A stretch of 64,000 nucleotides of DNA. Origin: CAVQCJ01 sp963771835. GTDB lineage: Bacteria; Actinomycetota; Actinomycetes; Prado026. A program made the position numbers and the translations under genes. Within the stretch, counting starts at the first letter, position 1; each line of letters begins with the position of its first letter. Shown here piece after piece: positions 35,745 to 44,340 of this stretch. Where the stretch lies: positions 496,001-560,000 of the forward strand of contig CAVYVA010000002.1 of NCBI GenBank assembly GCA_963771835.1. The letters run 5' to 3'. The notes beneath the pieces were generated by a model, which saw only the letters and a program-made list of their open reading frames with translations, was not told the DNA's origin and did not search any database.

Positions 35745-36664
35745 GCCTGCTCCCCGGGCTGCGCCGACCCGACCCGCTCGCGCACGCCGGCGAACAGGTC
35801 GTCCTCGGGCAGCTCGGTCTCGACCAGCGACCGGGCGAGCTGGAAGTCCTCCGTGGGCCAGACCTTGCGCTGCATGTCGAGGGGCACCGAGAACCACGGG
35901 CCGTGCGGGTCGACCTGGGTCGCGTGCGCGATCAGCGCGGCGTCGCGCACCGCGAAGTAGTCCCCGCACGGGACCCGGGTGGTGAGCCGGGCGGCGTCCT
36001 CGGGCTTGTCCTCCCACGTGTCCAGCCACTTGCCGAACGGGGACTCGACCCCCGAGGCGAGCGCCGCCTCGTGCAGCGCCTCGAGCCGGGCCTTGTGGAA
36101 CGTCAGGTGGTAGTAGAGCTTCAGCGGCTGCCAGGGGTCGCCGGTACCGGGGTAGCGCTCCGGGTCGGCGGCCGCCTCGAACGCCTCGAGGGACACCTCG
36201 TGGGTCTTGATGTGGTCCGGGTGCGGGTAGCCGCCCTGCTCGTCGTACGTGAGGATGACGTGCGGTCGGAACCCGCGCACCATGCGGACCAGCGGCTCGC
36301 TTGCCACCTCGAGCGGCTGCAGCGCGAAGCACCCCTCGGGCAGCGGCGGCAACGGGTCGCCCTCGGGCAGGCCGGAGTCGACGAACCCGAGCCACGCGTG
36401 GTGCACGCCGAGGATCTCCCTGGCCAGCTCCATCTCGTTGCGCCGGATCCGCGGAAGGTCGGCGACGATCGTCGGGTCCTCGGCCAGCGCGGGGTTGAGG
36501 ATCGACCCGCGCTCACCGCCGGTGCAGCTGACCACCAGGACCTGCACGCCCTCGCGGACGTACCTGGCCATCGTCGCCGCGCCCTTGCTCGACTCGTCGT
36601 CGGGGTGGGCGTGGACGGCGAGCAGGCGCAGGCCGTCCGGCCGGTCCGGCGCTGGGGTGGGCAC
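35741..36664 (-). CDS. mca: mycothiol S-conjugate amidase Mca
   Basis: About 307 residues. The zinc site of the LmbE/PIG-L family is seen as AHPDDE (residues 19-24) and YPHPDHIKTHEV. Other blocks: VVSCTGGERGSILNPAL, ARRNEM-like RIRRNEMELAREILGV, WLGFVDSGLPEGDPLPPLPEGCF and TYDEQGGYPHPDH. Mca cleaves mycothiol S-conjugates of electrophiles, releasing a mercapturic acid for export. MshB is the paralogue, but the length and LPEGCF region fit Mca. The GTG at 36664 has GAGGAG six to seven bases upstream; the frame extends 11 codons further. It is divergent from DUF4307. Confidence 0.93.
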   Translation of the reverse strand: MPTPAPDRPDGLRLLAVHAHPDDESSKGAATMARYVREGVQVLVVSCTGGERGSILNPALAEDPTIVADLPRIRRNEMELAREILGVHHAWLGFVDSGLPEGDPLPPLPEGCFALQPLEVASEPLVRMVRGFRPHVILTYDEQGGYPHPDHIKTHEVSLEAFEAAADPERYPGTGDPWQPLKLYYHLTFHKARLEALHEAALASGVESPFGKWLDTWEDKPEDAARLTTRVPCGDYFAVRDAALIAHATQVDPHGPWFSVPLDMQRKVWPTEDFQLARSLVETELPEDDLFAGVRERVGSAQPGEQA

Positions 36665-36699
36665 CGTGGGCTCCTCTCGGCGTTGTCGGGCTGGCACTA

Positions 36700-37116
36700 G
36701 TGTCGCAAACCGTGCCGACCGAGCCGACCACCCCGATGGACGACCGGTACGGGCGCCGGCCCCAGGCGTCCCGGAACCGGATCACCCTGCTCGCGATCGT
36801 CGGGGTGGCGGTGCTGTTCGCCGCGACCACGATCGTGTTCGCCTGGTCGCGCTCGGGCGTCCAGGTGAGCGTGAGCGTGGGCGCGTACTTGGTGATCTCG
36901 GACGCCCGGACCTCGGTGACCTTCTCGGTCGAGAAGCCGGACGGAAGGCCGGTCAGCTGCCGGGTGATCGCCAAGGACCGGGCCGGGACCGTGGTGGGCA
37001 GCCAGGACGTCACCCTGCCGGCCGCCGGGACCCAGGTGTCCCGCACCGTCGAGCTGCGGACCCGCGGCCGGGCCGTGGTGGGCACCGTCGACTCGTGCGT
37101 GGTCGTCCCCGGCTGA
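36700..37116 (+). CDS. DUF4307 single-span membrane protein
   Basis: 138 residues. A short cytoplasmic N-terminus with DDRYGRRPQASRNR, a helix (ITLLAIVGVAVLFAATTIVFAW), then an extracytoplasmic beta domain with TSVTFSVEKPDGRPVSCRVIAKDRAGTVVGS and a conserved Cys pair. DUF4307 genes are found between mca and greA across actinobacteria (Rv1081c in M. tuberculosis). The start may be GTG 36700 or GTG 36712. Confidence 0.9.
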   Translation: MSQTVPTEPTTPMDDRYGRRPQASRNRITLLAIVGVAVLFAATTIVFAWSRSGVQVSVSVGAYLVISDARTSVTFSVEKPDGRPVSCRVIAKDRAGTVVGSQDVTLPAAGTQVSRTVELRTRGRAVVGTVDSCVVVPG

Positions 37117-37202
37117 GGCCCGGCGGTAGCCTTGTCGTTTCCCCTGAGCTCTACCCGACGCTCACCCTCTCGACCTGACGCTCGATCCGTAGGAGTCCCG
37201 CC

Positions 37203-37694
37203 GTGACCGACACCTGGCTGTCCCAGGATGCGTACGACCGGCTGCACGCCGAGTACGAGCACCTCGCCGGTCCGGGACGGACCGACATCGCCAAACGGAT
37301 CGAGGCCGCCCGCGAGGAGGGCGACCTGAAGGAGAACGGCGGTTACCACGCCGCCAAGGAGGAGCAGGGCAAGATGGAGGCCCGGATCCGCCAGCTCCGT
37401 CAGCTCCTGGAGACCGCCCAGGTCGGCGAGGCGCCCGCGGCCGACGGGACCGTCAAGGCCGGCATGGTCGTCTCGGTCACCTTCGCCGGCGGAGCCGCCG
37501 ACGGCGACGCGCTGCGCTTCCTGCTGGGCTCACGCGAGCAGGCCGGCGACGTCGACATCGAGGTGTACTCCGCCGGATCGCCGCTGGGTGCGGCAGTGCT
37601 CGGCCAGCAGGTCGGATCGCAGGCGTCGTACAAGCTGCCCAACGGCAGCACGCTGACCGTGCGCATCGACGACGCGCAGCCCTTCGCCGGCTGA
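37203..37694 (+). CDS. greA: transcription elongation factor GreA
   Basis: 163 residues. The N-terminal coiled coil (YDRLHAEYEHLAG, KRIEAAREEGDLKENGGYHAAKEEQGKMEARIRQLRQLLETA) carries the acidic tip DLKEN that reaches the polymerase active site to stimulate RNA cleavage in backtracked complexes. The C-terminal FKBP-like domain begins near GMVVSVTFAGG, with FLLGSREQ and SPLGAAVLGQQVG. GTG start with GGAG upstream. Confidence 0.94.
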   Translation: MTDTWLSQDAYDRLHAEYEHLAGPGRTDIAKRIEAAREEGDLKENGGYHAAKEEQGKMEARIRQLRQLLETAQVGEAPAADGTVKAGMVVSVTFAGGAADGDALRFLLGSREQAGDVDIEVYSAGSPLGAAVLGQQVGSQASYKLPNGSTLTVRIDDAQPFAG

Positions 37695-37704
37695 CCGCCG
37701 CTGG

Positions 37705-38106
37705 TCAGCCCTGACGCAGCAGGGCCTCGGCCTGGTCGACGGTGACCCGGCCGGCGGCGAGGTCGGCCAGGACCCGTTCGCGGTCCACAGCGACCGGCCG
37801 CTCCTCGAGGCCGAGCCGGCCGAGCACGTCGGCGAACCGCTGCCGCGCGGTCGGGTAGCTCACCCCGAGGTGCCGTTCCAGGTCCTTCATGTTGCCGCGC
37901 GAGACCAGGAAGACCCGCAGCAGGTCGAGGTCCTCGTCGGAGAGCCCGCAGTACGCGCAGGGCGCGAAGCCGCCGGAGATCTCGGTACCGCAGCTCGGGC
38001 AACCGAGCCTGGTCAGCGCCAACCGGTGCGAGCAGACCGGACAGTCGCGCGGCGGGCGGTGCTCGGGCATGCCGCCGGCGAGCGGGTCGTGCGCGTGCTG
38101 GCTCAT
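37705..38106 (-). CDS. DUF2089 zinc-ribbon regulator-like protein
   Basis: 133 residues. Zinc ribbons: CPVCSHRLALTRLGCPSCG and CAYCGLS. A helix-turn-helix-like section follows: LRVFLVSRGNMKDLERHLGVSYPTARQRFADVLGRLG. The C-terminus RERVLADLAAGRVTVDQAEALLR matches a helical motif that also occurs at the N-terminus of its partner. DUF2089 proteins are presumed transcription regulators. The ATG overlaps the stop of the DUF4097-like gene (ATGA), so expression is coupled. Confidence 0.88.
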   Translation of the reverse strand: MSQHAHDPLAGGMPEHRPPRDCPVCSHRLALTRLGCPSCGTEISGGFAPCAYCGLSDEDLDLLRVFLVSRGNMKDLERHLGVSYPTARQRFADVLGRLGLEERPVAVDRERVLADLAAGRVTVDQAEALLRQG

Positions 38107-38990
38107 GGGGTACGCACCTTGACCGAACCCATGACGACGTCGACGTCCATGCTCGCCACGCCCTCCCCGAGGACGAGCTCGTGCGAGCCGTCGCGGTCCA
38201 CGACGCGGGTCACCGTCCCCTGGTCGTTCTTGATCTTGACCTCGCCCAGCTCGGTGCTGGTGCGCAGCCGTACGTCGCTGCCGGACTGCAGCCGCAGCTC
38301 GACGCTGCCGGACTCGATCCGGATGCGCGAGGCGCCGGCGACCGGACGGATGTCGAGCTTGGCGCTGCCGGCCCGGATGGTTCCGGTGAACGGGCCGGTG
38401 CAGTCGACGGCCTTGAGCGAACCCGCGGTCACCGAGAAGGTCAGCGGCCCGCGCAGCCCGTCGACGTCGACGGAGCCGGCCATCACCTCGACCTCGAGGG
38501 CCAGCTCGGGGTTGACCCGCAGGGTCAGCGGAACGCCCAGGTAGGTCGCCTGCGAGATCCAGCGCGAGAAGCCGGTCTTGCGCTCGTAGCGGTAGCTGCC
38601 CGGGGCGTCGTCGCCGGTCGACAGCACCGGGACCTCCACTCGGACGGTGCCGCCTTCTCGGCGCACGACGTGCGGACCGTCGACGGTCACGGTTGCCACG
38701 GAGCGGTCCGCGATGACGCGGACCGGTCGGGCCGAGGCCTGCACGAGGACGCGCTCGACGGGCGCGTCGGAGGCGCCCGTGTCCTCGCTCGGGGCTGCCC
38801 GCTCGCTCGGCGCAGGGGGCTCGGTAGGCGTAGCGGGCTCGGTAGGCGTAGCGGGCTCGGTAGGCGCAGCCGGGCCGGAGGGCGCCGAGGCACCGGCCGC
38901 GTCCAGGTCGGACAGTCGCCGGGCAGCCTCGGAAGGAGCCACGCGACCCTCGGCGACGTCGGCTAGCAGGGTGCGGAGTTCATCAGTCAT
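38103..38990 (-). CDS. DUF4097-type beta-helix protein with TEPATP repeat linker
   Basis: 295 residues without a signal peptide. N-terminus ELRTLLADVAEGRVAPSEAARRLSDLD is an SHOCT/YvlB-like helical motif. Next is an Ala/Pro/Thr/Glu-rich linker (residues about 33-70) with TEPATP repeats. Then a repetitive beta domain follows: LALEVEVMAGSVDVDGLRGPLTFSVTAG, GTIRAGSAKLDIRPVAG, IRIESGSVELRLQSGSDVRL, like DUF4097 putative adhesin proteins and LiaX/YvlB. These are implicated in envelope stress sensing. A TTGACA lies on the reverse strand about 30 bases before the ATG, with a poorly spaced TACTCT, so the promoter call is weak. Confidence 0.82.
   Translation of the reverse strand: MTDELRTLLADVAEGRVAPSEAARRLSDLDAAGASAPSGPAAPTEPATPTEPATPTEPPAPSERAAPSEDTGASDAPVERVLVQASARPVRVIADRSVATVTVDGPHVVRREGGTVRVEVPVLSTGDDAPGSYRYERKTGFSRWISQATYLGVPLTLRVNPELALEVEVMAGSVDVDGLRGPLTFSVTAGSLKAVDCTGPFTGTIRAGSAKLDIRPVAGASRIRIESGSVELRLQSGSDVRLRTSTELGEVKIKNDQGTVTRVVDRDGSHELVLGEGVASMDVDVVMGSVKVRTP
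38817..38870. repeat. three 18-bp tandem repeats in the DUF4097 linker
   Basis: GGGCTCGGTAGGCGTAGC occurs three times head to tail; the third has one change. Each unit encodes a T-E-P-A-T-P type hexapeptide on the reverse strand. The frame is kept for any copy number, so this is a length-variable linker, not a regulatory repeat. Confidence 0.85.
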
Positions 38991-39074
38991 GAATCAGAGT
39001 AGAAAGCATGAGTTCACTGATTGTCAAGTCTTCCTTTCCATTCCACATGTCCTCGGAGGGGCGACACTGGGAGC

Positions 39075-40448
39075 GTGGCCGTGACGATCGCCCGACCGCC
39101 CGGACCGAGCGGCCCGGAGACGCTGCGCCGCCTGCTCCTCGGCGGGGTGAGCGCCAATGAGCTGTTCGCGTCGGTCGCCGCCGAGCATCCGCGCATCGCC
39201 CACACCCGGCTGCTCCGCGAGCACCTGTACTTCGTCAACCACCCGGACACGGTGCGCGAGCTGTTCGTCGAGAACGGCCGCTTCACCGTCAAGGGACGGG
39301 CGCTGCAGCGGTCCCGCCAGCTGCTCGGCGACGGTCTGCTCACCAGCGAGGGCGAGCTGTGGCGGCGGCAACGACGGCTGGTCCAGCCGGCGTTCCACCA
39401 GGCGGCGGTCGACGCGGTACGCCGTCGACATGGTCGCCTGCGCCCGTGAGCACGCGGCCGTCCGCTGGCACGACGGCGCCGCGGTGGAGGTCGACCGGGA
39501 GATGGCCGCGCTGACGCTGGCCGTCGTCGGTCGCACGCTGTTCGGCAGCGACCTGCGCGGCGACGCCGGCGACATCGCCGCCTCGCTGCAGGACATGGTC
39601 GCGCAGTTCCAGCGCCGCGTGCTGCCCGGGTCGGAGGTGCTGGACCTGCTCCCGCTGCCGGCGAACCGCCGTGGCCTGGACGCGATGGGCCGGCTCGACG
39701 CGGTCGTCGCTGCGGCTGATCGACGAGCACCGCGCGGCCGGGCGGGACGCGCCGGACGACGTGCTCGCGGTGCTGCTCTCGTCCGGGATGAGCGACCGGC
39801 AGGTGCGCGACGAGGTGATGACCCTCGTCCTGGCCGGCCACGAGACCACCGCGAACGCGCTGACCTGGTCGTGGTTCCTGCTGTCCCGCGACGATCCGGC
39901 GCGCGAGCGCATGACGGCCGAGATCGACGCCGTGGTCGGGGTCCGCGACCCGGTCGCCGCCGACTACGCGCGGCTGCACCGCACCCGTGCCGTGCTGGCG
40001 GAGTCGCTGCGGCTGTACCCGCCGGCCTGGTCGCTGGGCCGCCGTCTGCGCGCCGACGTCGTCGTCGACGGATGGACGTTGCCGGCCGGCTCCCTCGTGG
40101 TGGGCTCGCAGTGGGTGCTGCACCGCGACCCGCGGTTCTGGCCCGACGCGGAGCCGTTCCGGCCCGAGCGCTGGCTGGACGCGGACGGGCGGTTCGACGA
40201 GACGGCGCCCGGCCAGCCGCGGGGCGCGTGGTTCCCGTTCGGGCTGGGGCAGCGCGTCTGCGTGGGCGAGCCGTTCGCCTGGATGGAGGGCGTGCTGCTG
40301 CTCGCGACGATCGCTGCGCGCTGGTCGGTCGAGGTCGACCCCGGGTACGCCGGGGCGGTGCAGCCGGCCGTGACGCTGCGCCCGCGCGACCACGTGCCCG
40401 CGGTGCTGCGGACCCGAGTCCGACCCGAAGTCAGTCCGACGACCGTGA
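39075..40448 (+). pseudogene. cytochrome P450 gene with at least two frameshifts
   Basis: Assembled across frames, the product is a normal P450 of about 450 residues: N-terminal ETLRRLLLGGVSANELFASV, VKGRALQRSRQLLGDGLLTSEGELWRRQRRLVQPAFH (C-helix WxxxR), I-helix LVLAGHETTANALTWSWFLL, ExxR in LAESLRLYPPAW, FRPERWLD, and the haem loop FPFGLGQRVCVGEPFAW with its Cys. The frame changes near 39420 (after QAAVDAV) and near 39710 (before RLIDEHRAAG). No stop closes the third frame at the expected end; a TGA at 40446 lies in another frame. It is either a recent pseudogene or damaged by sequence errors. Confidence 0.85.
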
Positions 40449-40469
40449 GCCCTGCCGCGGGGGAACAGG

Positions 40470-41429
40470 TCAGGCGGGCGCGTGCCAGTACGCGTCGCCG
40501 GCGAGCACCAGGGCGGCGGCGCCGACGAGCCCGGCATCCTGGCCGAGCGCCGCCGGCACCACCTGGACCCCGCGCGCGTACGACAGCCGTGCGTGCCGGC
40601 GCAACGACTCCTCCAGCGGCTCGAACAGCAGCGGCCCGGCCTGCGAGAGCCCGCCGCCGATGGCGACGGTCTCCAGGTCGAGCAGCTGCGCGGCCGACGC
40701 GATGCCCACGCCGAGCGCCGCCCCGGCGCGACGGAGCGCGGCGATCGCGACCGGATGGCCACGACGGGCGTCGTCGACGAGGTCGTGCCCGGTGGGGCCG
40801 TCCGGCCGGGTCCGCCCGGTGCTGTGCCAGCCGTGCTCGCCGGCCCAGCGAACCAGGTTCGGACCGCTGGCGATCGCCTCGAGACAGCCGGTACCGCCGC
40901 ACGCGCACAGCGGGCCCTCCGGCTCGACGACGACATGGCCGATGTGCCCCGCGTTGCCGGCCGCACCGTCGACGAGACGTCCGTCGAGCACGAGGCCGCC
41001 GCCGACGCCGGTCGAGACGACCATCCCGAGCATGTCCCGCCGGTTGCGGCCCGCCCCGCGCCAGTGCTCGCCGACGGCCATGCAGACCGCGTCGTTGTGC
41101 AGCCGTACCGGTATCGGGTCGAAGCGCTCGGACATCCGCGCCCGCAACGGGAAGTCGCGCCAGCCGGGGATGTTCAGCGGCGACACCGCACCGGCCGGCC
41201 AGATCATCGGACCGCCGCAGCCGATGCCCACCCCGATCAGCTGGTCCGCGCCCGGCGGACCGGCCAGCAGCGACGTGACCAGCTTGTCCAGCGCCTTCCA
41301 GAGCACTTCCGCGTCGGCCCGCGGCCCCTGCGGGGTGGGGGCCCGCGCCGCCCGCAGCAGCCGGCCGGTGCGGTCGACGAGCGCTGCCGCGAACTTCGAG
41401 CCGCCGACGTCGATCGCCAGGACGCTCAC
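40470..41429 (-). CDS. ROK-family sugar kinase
   Basis: 319 residues. N-terminal ATP-binding LAIDVGGSKFAAALVDRTGRLL, VGIGCGGPM, sugar-site NDAVCMAVGEHW, VVSTGVGGGLVLDGRLVDGAAGNAGHIGHVVV and the zinc motif CACGGTGCLEAIASG. This matches bacterial glucokinase/ROK kinases; glucose or N-acetylmannosamine are common substrates. There is no DNA-binding domain, so it is an enzyme rather than a ROK repressor. Its ATG overlaps the stop of the FIST gene (ATGA), an unusual pairing. Confidence 0.9.
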   Translation of the reverse strand: MSVLAIDVGGSKFAAALVDRTGRLLRAARAPTPQGPRADAEVLWKALDKLVTSLLAGPPGADQLIGVGIGCGGPMIWPAGAVSPLNIPGWRDFPLRARMSERFDPIPVRLHNDAVCMAVGEHWRGAGRNRRDMLGMVVSTGVGGGLVLDGRLVDGAAGNAGHIGHVVVEPEGPLCACGGTGCLEAIASGPNLVRWAGEHGWHSTGRTRPDGPTGHDLVDDARRGHPVAIAALRRAGAALGVGIASAAQLLDLETVAIGGGLSQAGPLLFEPLEESLRRHARLSYARGVQVVPAALGQDAGLVGAAALVLAGDAYWHAPA

Positions 41430-42667
41430 CGCCCACCGCCGAACGCCAGCACCGTCGCGGACTGGCCGTGCAGGTGGTTGCGTCCGGCGACCGGTCCGAT
41501 CTCACCGGAGGCCATGAACCCGCCCACCGCGGGCGTCGCGAGGAGGGACCCGACCATCTGCACGTCGTGGTCGGCGGAGCCGAACAGCGCGCGGCCACGG
41601 CCGTTGCACGAGAACAGCAGGGCCCCGGCCGGCGGGTCGGTCGCCGAGTCGGCCTCGGCCCGGAACCGCGCCAGCACGGTACGCAGGTCGGCGGACGCCG
41701 CCGCCGCGTCGCGCACCTGGAACCGGACGGTGCGGCCCACGTCCACGACGTCGCCCACCGCGAGTCCGCCGCGGTCCCCGTCGACCCCGACCACGCCGCG
41801 CACGAGGTAGTCGCCCTGGCCGGGGTCCTCGAGGTACTCGTCGAGCGCGATCCCCACCTGCAGGCCGCGCGCGGCCAGCTCCTGGTCCTCCGGCGGCAGC
41901 GACTCGACCACCTCGTGCAGCTTGTCCACCGCAGGCGCCCCGGCCAGCCCGAGCAGGATGTTGCCCTCCGCCGCCGTCACCGTCATCGGCGGGCCGACCG
42001 GACGGCAGCCCTGCGAGACGACGGCCCTGGCGTCGACCGGCCCGCCGACCAGCACGCCGACGGCGCCGCGCTCGACCACGCGACCGTCCACCAGCAGCCG
42101 GACGGACCCGGCCCCCCGGGCTCCGTGCGCGAGCCCGCCCACCAGCGGCAGCCCATCCAGTGCCCGCGCCGAGCCGGCGACGAACGAGTCGGCCGGGAAG
42201 GTCCACGGGTCGGCCAGGGCGATGCCGACGACGTCGTCGGTGCGCAGGGTGGGCAGGCCGACGACGGCGATCGAGTCCGCGGTCCGCAGCACCTCGAGAT
42301 GGAACGAGCGCAGCCTCGCCCCGGGCAGGACCGCGGCCCAGACGCTGACGGCCACCGTGTCCTCGGCGGCCCGGCCGGCGGCCAGCACCCCGTAGCCGGT
42401 GCAGCCGACGGTGGTCCCCGCGCCGAGACGTTCGGCGGCCAGCTGGAGGGCGGCCTCGACCACGGCGTGGTCGGCTCCGTTGACGAAGACGAGGGCCAGG
42501 TCAGGGGTGGCACCGCCCAGGGCGTCGGAGGCCTCGGCGACGGCGTCCAGGGCCGCCCGCAGCAGGTCGGGACCCACACCGAGACCGGCCCCGCAGCGGG
42601 GCTGCGGCGCACCCGTGCCGCCCGCCCCCGACGGGCGCCGCGCTGCAGGCCCTGCCATGGCGGTCAT
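41426..42667 (-). CDS. FIST N/C-domain small-ligand sensor protein
   Basis: 413 residues, no membrane segment. FIST-N part: PDLALVFVNGADHAVVEAALQLAAERLGAGTTVGCTGYGVLAAG and PLVGGLAHGARG. FIST-C part: PAVDKLHEVVESL, DYLVRGVVGVDGDRGGLAVGDVVDVGRTVRFQVRDA and GALLFSCNGRGRALFG, then GFMASGEIGPVAGRNHLHGQSATVL. FIST domains are thought to bind amino acids or other small ligands in signalling proteins. Here it stands alone, without kinase or regulator domain, coupled to a ROK kinase gene downstream. Confidence 0.88.
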   Translation of the reverse strand: MTAMAGPAARRPSGAGGTGAPQPRCGAGLGVGPDLLRAALDAVAEASDALGGATPDLALVFVNGADHAVVEAALQLAAERLGAGTTVGCTGYGVLAAGRAAEDTVAVSVWAAVLPGARLRSFHLEVLRTADSIAVVGLPTLRTDDVVGIALADPWTFPADSFVAGSARALDGLPLVGGLAHGARGAGSVRLLVDGRVVERGAVGVLVGGPVDARAVVSQGCRPVGPPMTVTAAEGNILLGLAGAPAVDKLHEVVESLPPEDQELAARGLQVGIALDEYLEDPGQGDYLVRGVVGVDGDRGGLAVGDVVDVGRTVRFQVRDAAAASADLRTVLARFRAEADSATDPPAGALLFSCNGRGRALFGSADHDVQMVGSLLATPAVGGFMASGEIGPVAGRNHLHGQSATVLAFGGGR

Positions 42668-42812
42668 CCCACCACGATCAGGCCGATCCGTCTCGGGTCA
42701 GGCCGAGCCGGGCCCCCGACCCCGGCTGGGCCCGGCCGATCCGCGGGCGGATCCGCTGCCGGCGAACGGCCGGCGAGGTGCGCTGCGGACGTGGGCGACG
42801 TAGCGTCGAACG

Positions 42813-44246
42813 GTGAGCGACCCCACGAACCCCGCCCCGCCCGCCAACCCGACCCCACCGGCCACGCTGCCGGCGACCGTCGCGCAGCTGCGCTCGGCCG
42901 GGTACGCGTACCGCACCGTCAAGCAGGAGATCCGCGCGAACCTGATCGCCGTCCTGGCCGCCGGCGAGGACCCGTTCCCCGGCATCGTCGGTTTCGACGA
43001 CACCGTCCGGCCCGAGCTCGAGCGGGCCCTGCTCGCAGGGCACGACCTCGTGCTGCTCGGCGAACGCGGCCAGGGCAAGACCCGGCTGATCCGCTCGCTG
43101 GTCGGGCTGCTCGACGAGTGGAGCCCGGTGCTCGCCGGCTCCGAGGTCAACGAGCACCCGTTCGCGCCGATCACGCCGTGGGGACGGCGGCTGCTGGCCG
43201 AGCACGGCGACAGCACCCCGGTCGGGTGGCGGCACCGGACCGAGCGCTACGGCGAGAAGCTCGCGACCCCGGACACGTCGGTGGGCGACCTGGTCGGCGA
43301 CGTCGACCCGATCAAGGTGGCCGAGGGACGCACCCTGGGCGACCCCGAGACGGTGCACTACGGCCTGGTACCGCGGACGAACCGTGGCATCTTCGCGGTC
43401 AACGAGCTCCCCGACCTGGCCGAGCGGATCCAGGTGTCGTTGCTCAACGTGCTCGAGGAGCGCGACATCCAGGTGCGCGGCTACCAGTTGCGGCTGCCGC
43501 TGGACCTGTTGCTGGTGGCCAGCGCCAACCCCGAGGACTACACCAACCGCGGCCGCATCATCACCCCGCTCAAGGACCGGTTCGGAGCCGAGATCCGTAC
43601 GCACTACCCGCTGCGCGTCGACGACGAGGTGGCGCTGGTCCGGCAGGAGGCCGAGCTGGTGGCCAGGGTGCCCAACCACCTGATCGAGGTGCTGGCCCGC
43701 TTCACCCGGATGGTCCGCGAGTCCTCCGCCGTGGACCAGCGCTCCGGGGTGTCGGCCCGGTTCCCGGTGGCCGGCGCGGAGACGGTCGCGGCGGGGGCGC
43801 TGCGCCGGGCAGCGCTCACCGGCGAGAGCGAGGCGGTGGCCCGCGTCTGCGACCTCAACGGGATCGTCGCGACGTTGCGCGGCAAGGTCGAGTTCGAGGC
43901 CGCCGAGGAAGGACGCGAGCTCGAGGTGCTCCGGCACCTGCTGCGCCGCTCGGTCGCGGAGACGTTCCGGCTGCGGCTGGCCGGCACCGACCTGTCCGCG
44001 CTGGTGGCCCGGTTCGAGGAGGGCGAGACGGTCGAGACCGGCGAGCTGGTCCCCGCCGACGAGCTGCTGCGCCGGGTCGGCCCGGTCGACGGGCTGGGCC
44101 GGCTGGTCACCCGCCTCGGCGAGGACGACGGCGAGTCGCCGGGGATGGCCGCGGCCGGGCTCGAGTTCGCCCTCGAGGGGCTGTACCTGCTCCGGCGGAT
44201 CTCCAAGGACGAGATCGGCGGCCGCACGGTGTACGGCGGCGGCTGA
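42813..44246 (+). CDS. MoxR-like AAA+ ATPase (magnesium chelatase ChlI-like)
   Basis: 477 residues. Walker A GERGQGKT (83-90) in HDLVLLGERGQGKTRLIRSLVG. Walker B/pore region RGIFAVNELPDLAERIQVSLLNVLEERDIQVRGYQLRLPLDLLLVASANPEDYTNRGRIITPLKDRFGAEIRTHYPL. The helix-2 insert and sensor Arg fit the MoxR/ChlI clade. Such ATPases pair with VWA proteins to insert metals or remodel enzyme complexes. A VWA gene follows after 94 bases that hold a long palindrome. GTG start. Confidence 0.9.
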   Translation: MSDPTNPAPPANPTPPATLPATVAQLRSAGYAYRTVKQEIRANLIAVLAAGEDPFPGIVGFDDTVRPELERALLAGHDLVLLGERGQGKTRLIRSLVGLLDEWSPVLAGSEVNEHPFAPITPWGRRLLAEHGDSTPVGWRHRTERYGEKLATPDTSVGDLVGDVDPIKVAEGRTLGDPETVHYGLVPRTNRGIFAVNELPDLAERIQVSLLNVLEERDIQVRGYQLRLPLDLLLVASANPEDYTNRGRIITPLKDRFGAEIRTHYPLRVDDEVALVRQEAELVARVPNHLIEVLARFTRMVRESSAVDQRSGVSARFPVAGAETVAAGALRRAALTGESEAVARVCDLNGIVATLRGKVEFEAAEEGRELEVLRHLLRRSVAETFRLRLAGTDLSALVARFEEGETVETGELVPADELLRRVGPVDGLGRLVTRLGEDDGESPGMAAAGLEFALEGLYLLRRISKDEIGGRTVYGGG

Positions 44247-44269
44247 TGACCGGCACCCTCAACCCCACG

Positions 44270-44319
44270 GTCGTTGCATACGGATTGGGGGCTATGGCCC
44301 CCAATCCGTATGCAACGAC
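44270..44319. repeat. long perfect palindrome, family A copy 2
   Basis: Exact 23-base arms with a four-base loop (TATG); the 20-base core cgttgcatacggattggggg is identical to that at 3580-3625. It lies between the MoxR ATPase and VWA genes, which are co-directional and expected to be co-transcribed. It could trim or attenuate the message. Confidence 0.9.
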
Positions 44320-44340
44320 GGGAGAACGGGGCGGCGGCTG

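Noticed and set aside
38817..38870. Tandem repeat considered as a CRISPR-like array
   Set aside because: The repeats are 18 bp, directly abutting with no spacers, and lie inside a coding linker; no cas genes are present.
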